The translations under genes were made by a program, and so were the position numbers. 64,000 nucleotides of DNA from Streptomyces sp. NA02950 (GTDB lineage: Bacteria; Actinomycetota; Actinomycetes; Streptomycetales; Streptomycetaceae). The notes below the pieces were generated by a model. That model worked only from the letters and a program-made list of their open reading frames with translations, was not told where the DNA came from and searched no databases. Below are positions 17,354 to 28,329 of the stretch, one piece after another. The stretch is from assembly GCF_013364155.1 (NCBI RefSeq), contig NZ_CP054916.1, positions 1,549,001 to 1,613,000 on the forward strand, read 5' to 3'. Positions within the stretch are counted from its first letter, which is position 1, and each line of letters begins with the position of its first letter.

Positions 17354-17803
17354 CTAGGGCGTCATGCCTCCGGCGTACGGCCCGTACAGGTCCAGCAGCC
17401 GGGTACGGGCGCTCTGCAACCGGCGCCCGATCACCTGGGCGCAGGCCAGCGCGAGGGCGTAGCCGAGCTCGGGGTCCTCGTCGCACAGTCGGCGCACCGC
17501 CTCCGCGTCGAACTCATGTGCTCGCACCGGGCTCAGCGCCTCCGCTCCCAGATGCCAGGTGTCCGGAGGGAACAGCCAGGACCAGCCGATGAGCTCCCCC
17601 GGGCCGAGGGTCTCGATCACCGCGGCGCGACGCCCGGGGACGCGCAGATCGAGGGTGACCGCGCCGGTGCGGATGATCCAGAAGCGGTCGGCCTTGCGGC
17701 CCTCCTCGAAGATGCGGCCGCCCGAGGGGAAGGACACATCGCGGGCGAGCGCCATCACGCGCTCGCGGTGCTCGGTCTTCAGCGCGCTGAGAAGTCCCAT
17801 CAT
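17354..17803 (-). CDS. cyclic-nucleotide-binding-fold protein without DNA-binding domain
   Basis: 149 residues, a single cNMP-binding beta-roll: FPSGGRIFEEGRKADRFWII, TGAVTLDLRVPGRRAAVIET, GPGELIGWSWLFPP. The canonical phosphate-binding cassette (RAAxV) appears as AEALSPVRAHEFDAEAVRRL. No helix-turn-helix follows, so it is not a complete Crp/Fnr regulator and is more likely a sensory or partner protein. Start ATG-ATG at 17803/17800. It sits between the DosR-like regulator and the stress protein genes, which suggests a role in the same redox/dormancy response. Confidence 0.75.
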   Translation of the reverse strand: MMGLLSALKTEHRERVMALARDVSFPSGGRIFEEGRKADRFWIIRTGAVTLDLRVPGRRAAVIETLGPGELIGWSWLFPPDTWHLGAEALSPVRAHEFDAEAVRRLCDEDPELGYALALACAQVIGRRLQSARTRLLDLYGPYAGGMTP

Positions 17804-18048
17804 GATCTCACTCTGCCGTCTCCGCTCCCGCCTCGCCGCTCGGCGGTGACCGTGCGTATGCGAGGTGGCTGATCCATATCGGTATGCCAGTGAACGGCTA
17901 TCGACTCACCTATACCCATTTCCGGTCAGGTTTCTGATAGGACGCGTCATTTTCGATCGACCACGGCGTCGGCGGTCCATCGGCCCTACCCTCGGCTGCT
18001 TCACCGACCCTGTGATGTCGCTCGTCCTCGTCAAAACGGGAGGCACTG

Positions 18049-18474
18049 GTGCTAGCCGACCCTCGCCGTCGGTCCGTCACTCGAGCCGGAGACCATCTGC
18101 TACAGCGCCGTTTCACCGCCGGCGAGCTGCCCCGGCTGCGGGTGCAGGTCGAGGAGTGCGCGGCCTGGGCCGGGCTGTGCGAGGCCCGGCGCGGAGACTT
18201 CGTCCTGGCCGTCGACGAGATCGCCAGCAACGCCGTCGAGCACGCGGGCGGCACCGGCTCGCTGCTGCTGCGGCGGGTCGGCGACGAGCTGGAGTGCCGG
18301 ATCTCCGACTCCGGCCCCGGCTTCTCCGAGGACGTCATTCCGCAGATCCTGCCGGGGCTGGACGGCGCGACCAACGGCCGCGGACTGTGGCTGACCCGGC
18401 TGGTCACCGACCGGTTCGCGGTCAGCGCGGGGGCCGTGGGCGCCGTGGTGACCCTGGCGATGAGGCTGCGATAG
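18049..18474 (+). CDS. RsbW-like ATP-binding (anti-sigma factor type) protein
   Basis: 141 residues, a GHKL ATPase of the RsbW/HATPase_c_2 type. The N-box is LAVDEIASNAVEHAGGTGS, the G1 box is ISDSGPGFSED, and G2 is GLDGATNGRGLWLTRLVTD. It lacks a phospho-acceptor domain, so it would act as a serine kinase or sigma-binding switch protein. The GTG start at 18049 has GGGAGG nine bases upstream. Neighbouring stress genes make a role in stress-sigma control likely, but no antagonist or sigma gene is adjacent. Confidence 0.8.
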   Translation: MLADPRRRSVTRAGDHLLQRRFTAGELPRLRVQVEECAAWAGLCEARRGDFVLAVDEIASNAVEHAGGTGSLLLRRVGDELECRISDSGPGFSEDVIPQILPGLDGATNGRGLWLTRLVTDRFAVSAGAVGAVVTLAMRLR

Positions 18475-18570
18475 CCCGGCGCTGGTACGCGTTTCCCGGC
18501 TACCCGCGTTTTTCAGGGACAACGGGGAAAGAACTCATCCATGTGCTGACATGAGGGGCGGTGGGCACGG

Positions 18571-19614
18571 GTGGAGCTTCCCGTGGTCGTCGGGGTCGAC
18601 GGTTCGGACACCGCCTCCGGCGCGCTGGACTGGGCGGCCGGGATGGCCGCGCTGCGGGGGATCCCGCTGCGCATCGTCCATGCCTCGCTGTGGGAGCGGT
18701 ACGAGGGCTGTCTCCCCGCGTCGGCCGCCGACCGGCCCGCCGAGCGGCTCCGCGGTGAGACGGTGCTGGCCACCGCGGCCGAGCGGGCCGGACGCCGCAC
18801 ACCGGAGCTGGAGGTGATGACCGACCTGGTGACCGACGACCCGGTCAGCGCGCTGCTGCGGGCCGGGCAGAGCGCGGAGGCGGTGGTCGTCGGATGGCGC
18901 GGCCGCGGTGAGTTCGCGTCGCTGCTGCTGGGCTCGGTCGGACTGGGGATCGCGGCCCGTGCGCACTGCCCGGTGGTCGTGGTGCGCGGCCGGGCGGAGA
19001 GCGCGCCGGGCGGGACGCACCGGGTGGTGGTGGGCATCGCCGAGCGTGAGCGGCCGGGCGGGCCCGGACCCGTACCGTCGCCCTTCCTCTCCCCCGCCGT
19101 CGCCTTCGCGCTGCGCGAGGCCCGGCTGCGCGGCTGTGATCTTGAGGCGGTGCACGCCTGGCGCTGCGCGGGCCCCGCCGACCACGGCCCGCGCGCGATG
19201 TACGACACGGCGTACGGCGGGGCGCAGGGCGCGGTGCACGGCTTGGTGCATGGTGGGGCGCTGGGTGCGACGTACGGCGCGATGCGCGGTGGGGAGCGCG
19301 CCGATCGGGGCGCGCGCCGGGAGCGCAACGCGGCGCGCGACGACCACGACGGGCGCGCGGACCATGCACAGCACGCCGCCGGTCTGCTGGCCGAGGCGCT
19401 GGGTGGCGCGACCGGACAGCCCCTGGTGCCGGTGACCCACCGCGCGGTGGAGGCCACGGCGCGCAAGGCGCTGCTGGACGCCTCGGCCCGGGCCGATCTG
19501 CTGGTCGTGGGGGCCCGGCGGCGGCAGGGGCACTTCGGAATGCAGCTCGGTCCGGTCAACCACGCCGTACTGCACCACGCACACTGCCCGGTGGCGGTGG
19601 TTCCGCGGAGCTGA
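18571..19614 (+). CDS. tandem universal stress protein (UspA x 2) with an atypical insert
   Basis: 347 residues, two Usp domains. The first (about 1-145) keeps the ATP-binding pattern G-2X-G-9X-G-S in VVGWRGRGEFASLLLGSVG. The second (about 150-347) ends HFGMQLGPVNHAVLHHAHCP and has lost parts of that pattern, with Pro at the G-S position. About 70 residues (near 205-275) interrupt the second domain. They include a degenerate Gly/Ala/His/Tyr stretch (AYGGAQGAVHGLVHGGALGA) and a charged Arg/Asp/His run. Double Usp proteins are typical DosR-regulon members. The start GTG at 18571 has only a loose G-rich site upstream. Confidence 0.85.
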   Translation: MELPVVVGVDGSDTASGALDWAAGMAALRGIPLRIVHASLWERYEGCLPASAADRPAERLRGETVLATAAERAGRRTPELEVMTDLVTDDPVSALLRAGQSAEAVVVGWRGRGEFASLLLGSVGLGIAARAHCPVVVVRGRAESAPGGTHRVVVGIAERERPGGPGPVPSPFLSPAVAFALREARLRGCDLEAVHAWRCAGPADHGPRAMYDTAYGGAQGAVHGLVHGGALGATYGAMRGGERADRGARRERNAARDDHDGRADHAQHAAGLLAEALGGATGQPLVPVTHRAVEATARKALLDASARADLLVVGARRRQGHFGMQLGPVNHAVLHHAHCPVAVVPRS

Positions 19615-19716
19615 CCGAGTGGGCCCGGGTGACCGAATCCGGTACCCCCGTGGCCGAGTTCCGCCGATCGCCGCCCGGCGCCGCCCCGGGCCCCGATATT
19701 CTGATCCTGCTGGTGA

Positions 19717-21516
<1,800 letters not shown>

Positions 21517-21603
21517 GCCCGTGATATTGCTCTCTCTTCACCGAATGCGTGTATGTCCGGCCCGGCATACGGTATTTACGGACGGGGAAGGGGGGCATGA
21601 CCG

Positions 21604-22206
21604 ATGAGGATGATCCGGGGGCTCTGGCGCTGGCGGCACAATCCGCTGCGCCGCACCACGGATCTCGTGGAGGCCACCGCGGCGCTGATCGCCGTTCTGC
21701 TGATGCTGCTCGCCGCCCCCACCGTCGGCGTCGTGGCCGGCTCCGTCGCCCATGACGCCCTGGTGAAGGCCGCGCGGGAGCAGCGCGCCCAGCGATATCT
21801 GGTTCCCGCCACCGTCGTCAAGGTGCTCCCCCACCCCCCGGTGGACTCCGACCCCGAGACCTCCTCGGCGCGGGACGCCCACCGCCGCGTCGTCGCCCGG
21901 TGGACCGGCCCGGACGGCAGCAGGCACCGCGGCCCGCTGGGCACCCACCCCGGCGCCGACCCCGGTGAGCGGTTCCATCTGTGGACCGATGCGCACGGCC
22001 GCCCGCGCGGTCGCCCGCTGGACACGGCCACCGCCGCCACCCACGCGGTGCTGGCCGGGATCGGCGCCGCCGCGGTCACGGTCGGCCTGGTGGACGGCAC
22101 CCGGCGGCTGGTCGTATGGCGGCTGATGCGGCGGCGTTACGCGGAGTGGGACACCGCCTGGGCCCGGGCCGGACAGGACTGGGGCCGGGCGGACGCGGAC
22201 AGCTGA
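21604..22206 (+). CDS. Rv1733c-like two-span membrane protein
   Basis: 200 residues. One membrane helix lies near 25-50 and a second near 145-165, enclosing an extracytoplasmic segment with YLVPATVVKVLPHPP, VVARWTGPDGSRHRGPL and PGERFHLWTDAHG. The opening WRWRHNPLRRTTDLVEATAA and this layout match the Rv1733c family, whose founding member is a DosR-regulon gene of Mycobacterium tuberculosis. It lies 87 bases after the sensor kinase on the same strand, probably in its operon or regulon. The biochemical function is unknown. Confidence 0.75.
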   Translation: MRMIRGLWRWRHNPLRRTTDLVEATAALIAVLLMLLAAPTVGVVAGSVAHDALVKAAREQRAQRYLVPATVVKVLPHPPVDSDPETSSARDAHRRVVARWTGPDGSRHRGPLGTHPGADPGERFHLWTDAHGRPRGRPLDTATAATHAVLAGIGAAAVTVGLVDGTRRLVVWRLMRRRYAEWDTAWARAGQDWGRADADS

Positions 22207-22402
22207 CCGCCCCGCCTCCGAGGGCGCCCGGCGGTTCCGGGTGCCGCGCGTAGACGTTTGTCATCACGACACCAAGTCCACGCGGGCCTCACGGGGAGGT
22301 CAACTCATCGTGCCCCACGCACGCTACGGTGGAGCATTCACATGCGCAGCGCCACAGTCGCGCACATCCGGCTTGACCACGAGGTGGGGGCACAACAGCA
22401 CC

Positions 22403-24844
22403 ATGGCACAGGGCTCGGTCGTCCAGGTGACGCACAGCGGAACGTCGCGGTGGCGGCGCCGCACCGGAGAGTACGCCTCCCTCACCGCGGCCCTGGAGGC
22501 CGCGGGCGACGGCGATGTGCTCTCCATCTCGCCCGGCACCTACCGCGAGAATCTGGTGGTGGGCCGGGCCGTCACCCTGCGCGGCCCCGAGGGCTCCTCG
22601 CGCGGGTCGGTGCGGATCGCCCCGGCCGACGGCGTCGCGCTGACGATAGGCGCCTCCGCGGTGGTCCAGGACCTGTGTGTGGAGGGACAGGACGCGGCCG
22701 CCCCCGCGCTGCTGGTCGAGGACGGCACCCCGGAGCTGATGGATCTGCGGGTGGCGACCCGCTCGGCGGTCGGCATCGAGGTACGCGGCGGCGCCCGGCC
22801 CACCGTACGGCGCTGCACCGTCGACAACCCCGCGGGCATCGGCGTGAGCGTGCTGGACGGCTCGGGCGGGGTGTTCGAGGAGTGCGAGGTGGTGGCGGCC
22901 GGGCAGTCCGGAGTGGCGGTGCGCGGCGGCGGCCGCCCGCGGTTGGACCGCTGCCGGATCCACCACACCTCGGGGGCCGGGCTCTCGCTGACCGGTGAGG
23001 GCAGCTCGCTGGAGGCCGTCGGCTGCGAGGTGTACGAGATCCGGGGCGCGGGGGTGCAGGTCTCCTCGCGCGCGACCGGGATCCTCACCGACTGCCGGGT
23101 GCACCGCACCACCTCCGACGGGGTGAACCTGGACACCGACGCGGTGCTGACCCTCGCCGACTGCGAGATCCATGACATCCCGGAGAACGCGGTCGACCTG
23201 CGGTCGCGTTCGGTGCTCACCCTCACCCGCTCCACGGTGCGCCGGTTCGGGCGCAACGGTCTATCGGTGTGGGACCCGGGCACCCGGGTGGACGCCAACC
23301 AGTGCGAGCTGCACGAGAGCACCGGCGACTATCCGGCGGTGTGGGTGAGCGACGGCGCGACCGCCGTGCTCGACTCGTGCCGGCTGCGCGACGTCCCCGA
23401 CGCGCTGTTCGTACTGGACCGCGGCTCCCGGGTGGACGTCGTCGACAGCGATCTGTCCCAGGTGCGCAACACCGCGGTGTCGGTGAGCGACGGGGCCACC
23501 GCCCAGCTGGACGACTGCCGGATCCGGGAGGCGGCCACGGGTGCGTGGTTCCGCGACCACGGCAGCGGCGGCACTCTGGCCAACTGCACCATCGACGGCG
23601 CCTCGACCGGGGTGATCGTCACCAAGGGCGCGGATCCCACCGTGGAGCGCACCACGGTCTCCGGACCCACCGAGGCCGGGTTCTATGTGTCCGCCGAGGG
23701 CCGGGGCAGTTTCCACGGCTGCCGGGTGACGGGCAGCGGCGGCTACGGCTTCCACATCATCGACGGCTGCCGCACCACCCTGACCCGCTGCCGCACCGAG
23801 CGGTGCGCCCGCGGCGGTTACGAGTTCTCCGAACAAGGCCCGGTCGCCGAGGACTGCACGAGCGACGAGAGCGCGACCAAGGCCCTGCCCTCCGCCCCGG
23901 CCGCGCTGGCGCTGCCCCCGGCCACCGCGCCCGCGCTGGAGACCGTCACCTCCACGGCCGGGCTGCTGGGCGGTGTCCCCGCGCCGCGCCCCACCCAGAC
24001 CACCGTGCCCGCCGCCGAACCGCCCGTCTCGGTCCGCCCGTCCACGGCCGTGCTGGGCGAACTGGACGCGCTGGTGGGGCTGGAGAGCGTCAAGCGCGAG
24101 GTACGGGCGCTCACCGACATGATCGAGGTCGGGCGGCGCCGTCAGCAGGCCGGGCTCAAGGCCGCGTCCGTCCGCCGCCATCTGGTCTTCACCGGCTCCC
24201 CCGGCACCGGCAAGACCACGGTCGCCCGGCTCTACGGCGAGATCCTCGCCTCGCTCGGGGTGCTGGAGCGCGGCCATCTGGTGGAGGTCTCCCGGGTGGA
24301 TCTGGTCGGTGAGCACATCGGCTCGACGGCGATCCGCACCCAGGAGGCCTTCGACCGGGCGCGCGGCGGGGTGCTGTTCATCGACGAGGCGTACGCCCTC
24401 TCCCCCGAGGACTCCGGGCGGGACTTCGGCCGGGAGGCCATAGACACCCTGGTGAAGCTGATGGAGGACCATCGGGAGGCGGTGGTGGTGATCGTCGCCG
24501 GGTACACCGCGGAGATGGAGCGCTTCCTGTCCGTCAACCCCGGTGTGGCGTCCCGCTTCTCCCGCACCATCACCTTCGGCGACTACGCCCCGGAAGAGCT
24601 GCTGCGGATCGTGGAGCAGCAGGCCGAGGAGCATGAGTACCGGATCGGCGAGGGCGCGTCCGAGGCGCTGCTGAAGTACTTCACGGCGCTCCCCAAGGGC
24701 CCGGCGTTCGGCAACGGCCGCACCGCCCGCCAGACCTTCGAGGCGATGGTGGAGCGGCATGCGGGTCGGGTCGCCCAGCTGGGCGACCCCACCACCGACG
24801 ATCTCACCCTGCTCTACCCGGAGGATCTGCCGGAGCTGGTCTGA
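22403..24844 (+). CDS. right-handed beta-helix repeat / CbxX-type AAA+ ATPase fusion
   Basis: 813 residues in two parts. Residues about 30-505 are parallel beta-helix (NosD/CASH-type) repeats with recurring units of about 23 residues such as GVSVLDGSGGVFEECEVVAA. After a Pro/Ala-rich linker, residues about 545-813 form a CbxX/CfxQ-type AAA+ domain: Walker A GSPGTGKTT (598-606), Walker B VLFIDE (657-662), then VNPGVASRFSRTITF with the arginine finger. There is no signal peptide, so it should be cytoplasmic. Its AAA half resembles EccA and RuBisCO-activase-type remodelers; the helix part may hold a partner. The last 31 bases overlap the end of the convergent gene. Confidence 0.82.
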   Translation: MAQGSVVQVTHSGTSRWRRRTGEYASLTAALEAAGDGDVLSISPGTYRENLVVGRAVTLRGPEGSSRGSVRIAPADGVALTIGASAVVQDLCVEGQDAAAPALLVEDGTPELMDLRVATRSAVGIEVRGGARPTVRRCTVDNPAGIGVSVLDGSGGVFEECEVVAAGQSGVAVRGGGRPRLDRCRIHHTSGAGLSLTGEGSSLEAVGCEVYEIRGAGVQVSSRATGILTDCRVHRTTSDGVNLDTDAVLTLADCEIHDIPENAVDLRSRSVLTLTRSTVRRFGRNGLSVWDPGTRVDANQCELHESTGDYPAVWVSDGATAVLDSCRLRDVPDALFVLDRGSRVDVVDSDLSQVRNTAVSVSDGATAQLDDCRIREAATGAWFRDHGSGGTLANCTIDGASTGVIVTKGADPTVERTTVSGPTEAGFYVSAEGRGSFHGCRVTGSGGYGFHIIDGCRTTLTRCRTERCARGGYEFSEQGPVAEDCTSDESATKALPSAPAALALPPATAPALETVTSTAGLLGGVPAPRPTQTTVPAAEPPVSVRPSTAVLGELDALVGLESVKREVRALTDMIEVGRRRQQAGLKAASVRRHLVFTGSPGTGKTTVARLYGEILASLGVLERGHLVEVSRVDLVGEHIGSTAIRTQEAFDRARGGVLFIDEAYALSPEDSGRDFGREAIDTLVKLMEDHREAVVVIVAGYTAEMERFLSVNPGVASRFSRTITFGDYAPEELLRIVEQQAEEHEYRIGEGASEALLKYFTALPKGPAFGNGRTARQTFEAMVERHAGRVAQLGDPTTDDLTLLYPEDLPELV

Positions 24845-27267
24845 CCGGCGTCCTCCGGGAGGGCGCAGGCCTGTTCCGGGAGCCGGGCCAGCAGTCCGGC
24901 CCGCTCCCGGTCGAAGACGGGGTCGGCCTGGTACTCCGAATGCCCCAGGATCGGTGCGGGCAGCGGGTGTTCGGGTGTACGGCCGTAGGCGAGCGGGTCC
25001 TTCAGGGCACCGCGGTCGACCTGCGGGCCGGAGCCGTCGGGCAGCCGGATGGGGCCGCCGATCGGGTCGGTGTAACGCCACAGATTGCGCCAGCAGCGCA
25101 CCTCGCCGTGGAGCGAGAGCAGTTGAGCGGGCCCGAAGTAGGCGGGGAACCAGCGGCCGTAGAGCCGCTCCACCGGTGAGCCGTAGGTGAGCAGCGCGAC
25201 CTGGCCGCGGGTGCGGGGGTCCAGCTGCCAGACCGCGGCGGCGGCCAGCACACTGCCCTGGGAGTGGCCGGAGATGACGAGCCGTCCGCCGTACCGGCGG
25301 GTCCAGGTCTCCATCCGCCAGGTCAGGTCGGGGACGGCGCGCTCGGCGTAGCACGGGGGCGCGAAGGGGTGGGCGGCGCGCGGCCAGAAGGTGCCGACGT
25401 CCCACAGGATGCCGATGGTGCGGCGGGCGGAGGGGCTGCGGTAGGCGCGGCGGGCCCAGGTGACCAGCATCAGGAAGGCCAGTCCCATCAGCCAGGAGCC
25501 GATCGCCTGGCAGGTCTGGGCGGAGGCGTCGACCGGGCCGGGGGTGCTGTCGGCCGCCCGTCCGGGTACCTGGCCGGTGACCCAGGCCCCGGTGACGGCG
25601 AGGCCGCCGGCCAGCAGGGTGCACAGGGCGATCGGGCCGACGATCCAGGGTGCGGAGTCGGTGAGCCCGGCGCGGGCGACGGTCCCGGCGATCCGGCGGG
25701 TGCGCACCCCGTCGGGCTGCTCCCCCGGATAGCCCTCCATGATCGTATCCAGCAGGGTGTTGCGTACCCGCCATACCCGGACGGTGAGGACCAGCACCAG
25801 GACGAGCAGCGCGAACAGCAGCACCGGTATGGCCGTGGCCAGCCAGGACAGCAGCACGGGAGGGGCGACTTCGGGCCGCTCGCCCATGCCCGGGGTGGCG
25901 CCGCCGTCCAGCCAGTCGGCGATCCGCTGGGCGACGCCTCCGGCCAGGACCGCGCCGAGTCCGCAGGCGAGGGTGGCCACGGCGGGTCCGGCGAGCCCGT
26001 ACAGCGGGGTGCGGCCGGCGGGCGCGGCCCGGTAGAGGGCGAGGGCGCAAGCCCCGATGGCCAGGATGAGCACGCCCTGGGCGATCGCCATGACGCAGAA
26101 GGTCTGGTTGCCCGGCAGCTTTCCGTGGGAGACCCAGTCGGGGCGGGACCATCCGGCGTGCAGCAGGGAGAGTACGAGCACCCCGAGCGCGGTGCCGGGC
26201 AGCGCGGTGATGGTGATCCGGTCCAGGGAGCCGTCGACCTTGGTCTCGCTGCGGCCGCGGTGGCACACCACGAACACCACGGCGACCGCGGCCGCGGCCA
26301 GCAGGGCGAGCAGCGCCCAGCCCGCGGCGTCCAGCGGTCCGCTGCCGCCGGGCCTGCGGTCCTGGGTGGCGGTGGCGGTGGTCACGGCGGCGGCGATGGT
26401 GAGGAAGCCCGCGGCGGTGTGCGCGGCGCGCAGCCGGGCGACGATCCGGCGGCCGTACCAGAAGCCGGGCAGGCACAGCCCGGGACGGTTGCCCGCCTCG
26501 GGGGCGGACTCGTCGACCGGGCGCTCCAGCGGGGGCTGCGACTCGTAGGCGCTCCAGGTGCGGTTGGAGAGGTACCACAGCAGGCCGGTGAGCGCGGTGG
26601 GGAGCACGGCGGCGAGGGCGAGCCTGCGGCCGGGCTGGCTCCACCAGCCGTGGTTCCCGGGTGCCATGAAGCCGAGCCAGGACTTGCCGCGGGCGCAGGC
26701 GTCGGCGCCCGCGCACTGCCAGGCGACCAGGTCCAGGGCGACCTCACAGGACCCGGCGATCAGCGTCACGGTGAGGCTGAGCGCGACCAGCCGTACCAGG
26801 AGACCGTAGCCGCGCACGGTCCGCTCGCTCCGGTCGGCCGCGGGCCGCATCCAGTGGACGAGGTTGGCGACCATGAACGGCAGTAACAGCAGCCACAGGG
26901 CGCGGGAGCTGTTGCCGGAGGTCAGATTGGACCAGACGTAGGCCTCGCGGACCGGGCTCTCGCGGTCCTCCCGGGGGCGCGTCTCGGCCTCGGCCTCGTC
27001 GGTCCTGCGGTGGACCCCGGCGGTCTCGTCGCCGGTGACCCGGACGGTGCGGGGATCGCCCAGCATCTCCTGGGGGGTGGCGCCGCCGACGCCGTGGACC
27101 AGCAGCTCCAGGTCGAGTGGCGGTCCCGCGCCGCGGATCCGCCGGCTCGCCTCCGGCCGCTCGGCGGCGGCCGTGGCCGCTGCCGCTTCCGTCGCCGCCG
27201 TGACGTCCGTCGCCGCCCTGACGTCCGACGCGCCGTCCGGTGTCTCGCTGCCCACGGTCGGTGCCAC
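24814..27267 (-). CDS. large multi-span membrane protein with C-terminal serine hydrolase domain
   Basis: 817 residues. An Ala-rich N-terminus and LELLVHGVGGATPQEMLGDP open the protein; that is a hydrolase-type oxyanion strand. About ten membrane helices (near 120-620) follow. The C-terminal alpha/beta-hydrolase region has the nucleophile elbow GHSQGS with S669, and later an LTYGSPVERLYGRWFP segment. The split hydrolase with membrane helices inserted is a Streptomyces type of unknown substrate, possibly a lipase or esterase. GTG 27267 has a run of six G upstream. Its stop lies 31 bases inside the end of the convergent beta-helix/AAA gene. Confidence 0.72.
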   Translation of the reverse strand: MAPTVGSETPDGASDVRAATDVTAATEAAAATAAAERPEASRRIRGAGPPLDLELLVHGVGGATPQEMLGDPRTVRVTGDETAGVHRRTDEAEAETRPREDRESPVREAYVWSNLTSGNSSRALWLLLLPFMVANLVHWMRPAADRSERTVRGYGLLVRLVALSLTVTLIAGSCEVALDLVAWQCAGADACARGKSWLGFMAPGNHGWWSQPGRRLALAAVLPTALTGLLWYLSNRTWSAYESQPPLERPVDESAPEAGNRPGLCLPGFWYGRRIVARLRAAHTAAGFLTIAAAVTTATATQDRRPGGSGPLDAAGWALLALLAAAAVAVVFVVCHRGRSETKVDGSLDRITITALPGTALGVLVLSLLHAGWSRPDWVSHGKLPGNQTFCVMAIAQGVLILAIGACALALYRAAPAGRTPLYGLAGPAVATLACGLGAVLAGGVAQRIADWLDGGATPGMGERPEVAPPVLLSWLATAIPVLLFALLVLVLVLTVRVWRVRNTLLDTIMEGYPGEQPDGVRTRRIAGTVARAGLTDSAPWIVGPIALCTLLAGGLAVTGAWVTGQVPGRAADSTPGPVDASAQTCQAIGSWLMGLAFLMLVTWARRAYRSPSARRTIGILWDVGTFWPRAAHPFAPPCYAERAVPDLTWRMETWTRRYGGRLVISGHSQGSVLAAAAVWQLDPRTRGQVALLTYGSPVERLYGRWFPAYFGPAQLLSLHGEVRCWRNLWRYTDPIGGPIRLPDGSGPQVDRGALKDPLAYGRTPEHPLPAPILGHSEYQADPVFDRERAGLLARLPEQACALPEDAGQTSSGRSSG

Positions 27268-27459
27268 CGTGTCCCCCCGATCCCGGTGTAATGCCGTCGT
27301 TCCCCTTCAGGATGGTTCCCACCGGTCAGGGGGTCGGACCGCGACAGGCCGGGCGTGGCGAAATCGTAATGCTCGTACGCTCCGGTGATCGGGTGTCCGT
27401 GGCTCGTGCGAAGATGAGCCCGCGGATCATACGCGCTGACCGGAGGGAGACGAGGCAGG

Positions 27460-28305
27460 GTGAGCGACAACCAGAACCTCCTCGCGGAGCAGCGGCGCGC
27501 CCTGATCCTGGACGAGGTCCGGCGGCGCGGTGGGGTGCGGGTCAACGAGCTCACGCGCAAGCTCAATGTCTCGGACATGACGGTCCGTCGCGATCTGGAC
27601 GCGCTCGCCCGGCTGGGCGTGGTGGAGAAGGTGCACGGCGGTGCGGTGCCGGTCGCCGAGGCGAGCACCTACGAGCCGGGGTTCGAGGCCAAGTCGGGCC
27701 TGGAGCTGACCGCCAAGGAGGACATCGCGAAGGCGGCGGCCGCGATGGCCACACCGGGCACCGCGATCGGCCTCGCCGGGGGCACCACGGCCTTCGCGCT
27801 CGCGCAGCAGCTGCTGGACGTCCCGGATCTGACCGTGGTGACCAACTCGGTCCGGGTCGCCGATGTCTTCTACAACGCACAGCGGTCCGCGACGGCCGGT
27901 GGCCCCGGCCCGCGGCCGGGGGCGGCCACCGTCGTGCTCACCGGCGGGGTGCGGACCCCGTCGGACACTCTGGTGGGCCCGGTGGCGGACGCCGCGGTGC
28001 GCTCGCTCCACTTCGATGTGCTGTTCCTGAGCGTGCACGGCATATCGGTGGAGGCGGGACTGTCCACGCCGAATCTGGCCGAGGCGGAGACCAACCGCCA
28101 TTTCGTGCGGGCCGCGCGGCGGGTGGTGGTGGTCGCGGACCACACCAAGTGGGGCATGGTGGGCTTGAGTTCATTCGCCACCCTGGACCAGGTGGACGCG
28201 CTGGTGACGGACCCGGGGCTGCCGGAGGACGCGCGGGCGGAGATCTCGGAGTATCTGCCGGAGCTGGTGGTGGCGGGCGAGGCGACCGGGGCCACAGACA
28301 TCTGA
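27460..28305 (+). CDS. DeoR/GlpR-family transcriptional regulator
   Basis: 281 residues. The N-terminal HTH_DeoR reads LAEQRRALILDEVRRRGGVR followed by VNELTRKLNVSDMTVRRDL and GVVEKVHGGAV. The C-terminal DeoRC sugar-phosphate sensor has GLAGGTTAFALAQQL, VVTNSV, LTGGV, and VVVVADHTKWG. Such regulators usually repress sugar or polyol catabolism genes and release DNA on binding a phosphorylated intermediate. No sugar gene is adjacent, so the target is unknown. Start GTG 27460, with AGGCAGG upstream. Divergent from the membrane hydrolase. Confidence 0.85.
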   Translation: MSDNQNLLAEQRRALILDEVRRRGGVRVNELTRKLNVSDMTVRRDLDALARLGVVEKVHGGAVPVAEASTYEPGFEAKSGLELTAKEDIAKAAAAMATPGTAIGLAGGTTAFALAQQLLDVPDLTVVTNSVRVADVFYNAQRSATAGGPGPRPGAATVVLTGGVRTPSDTLVGPVADAAVRSLHFDVLFLSVHGISVEAGLSTPNLAEAETNRHFVRAARRVVVVADHTKWGMVGLSSFATLDQVDALVTDPGLPEDARAEISEYLPELVVAGEATGATDI

Positions 28306-28329
28306 CGGGGCGGCAGTTATCATGTGTCC

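Noticed and set aside
23261..26716. A 1151-codon open frame on the minus strand across the beta-helix/AAA gene and the membrane hydrolase gene
   Set aside because: Arg/Pro/Gly-rich composition without motifs. It is the GC-rich shadow of two genes with clear family motifs.
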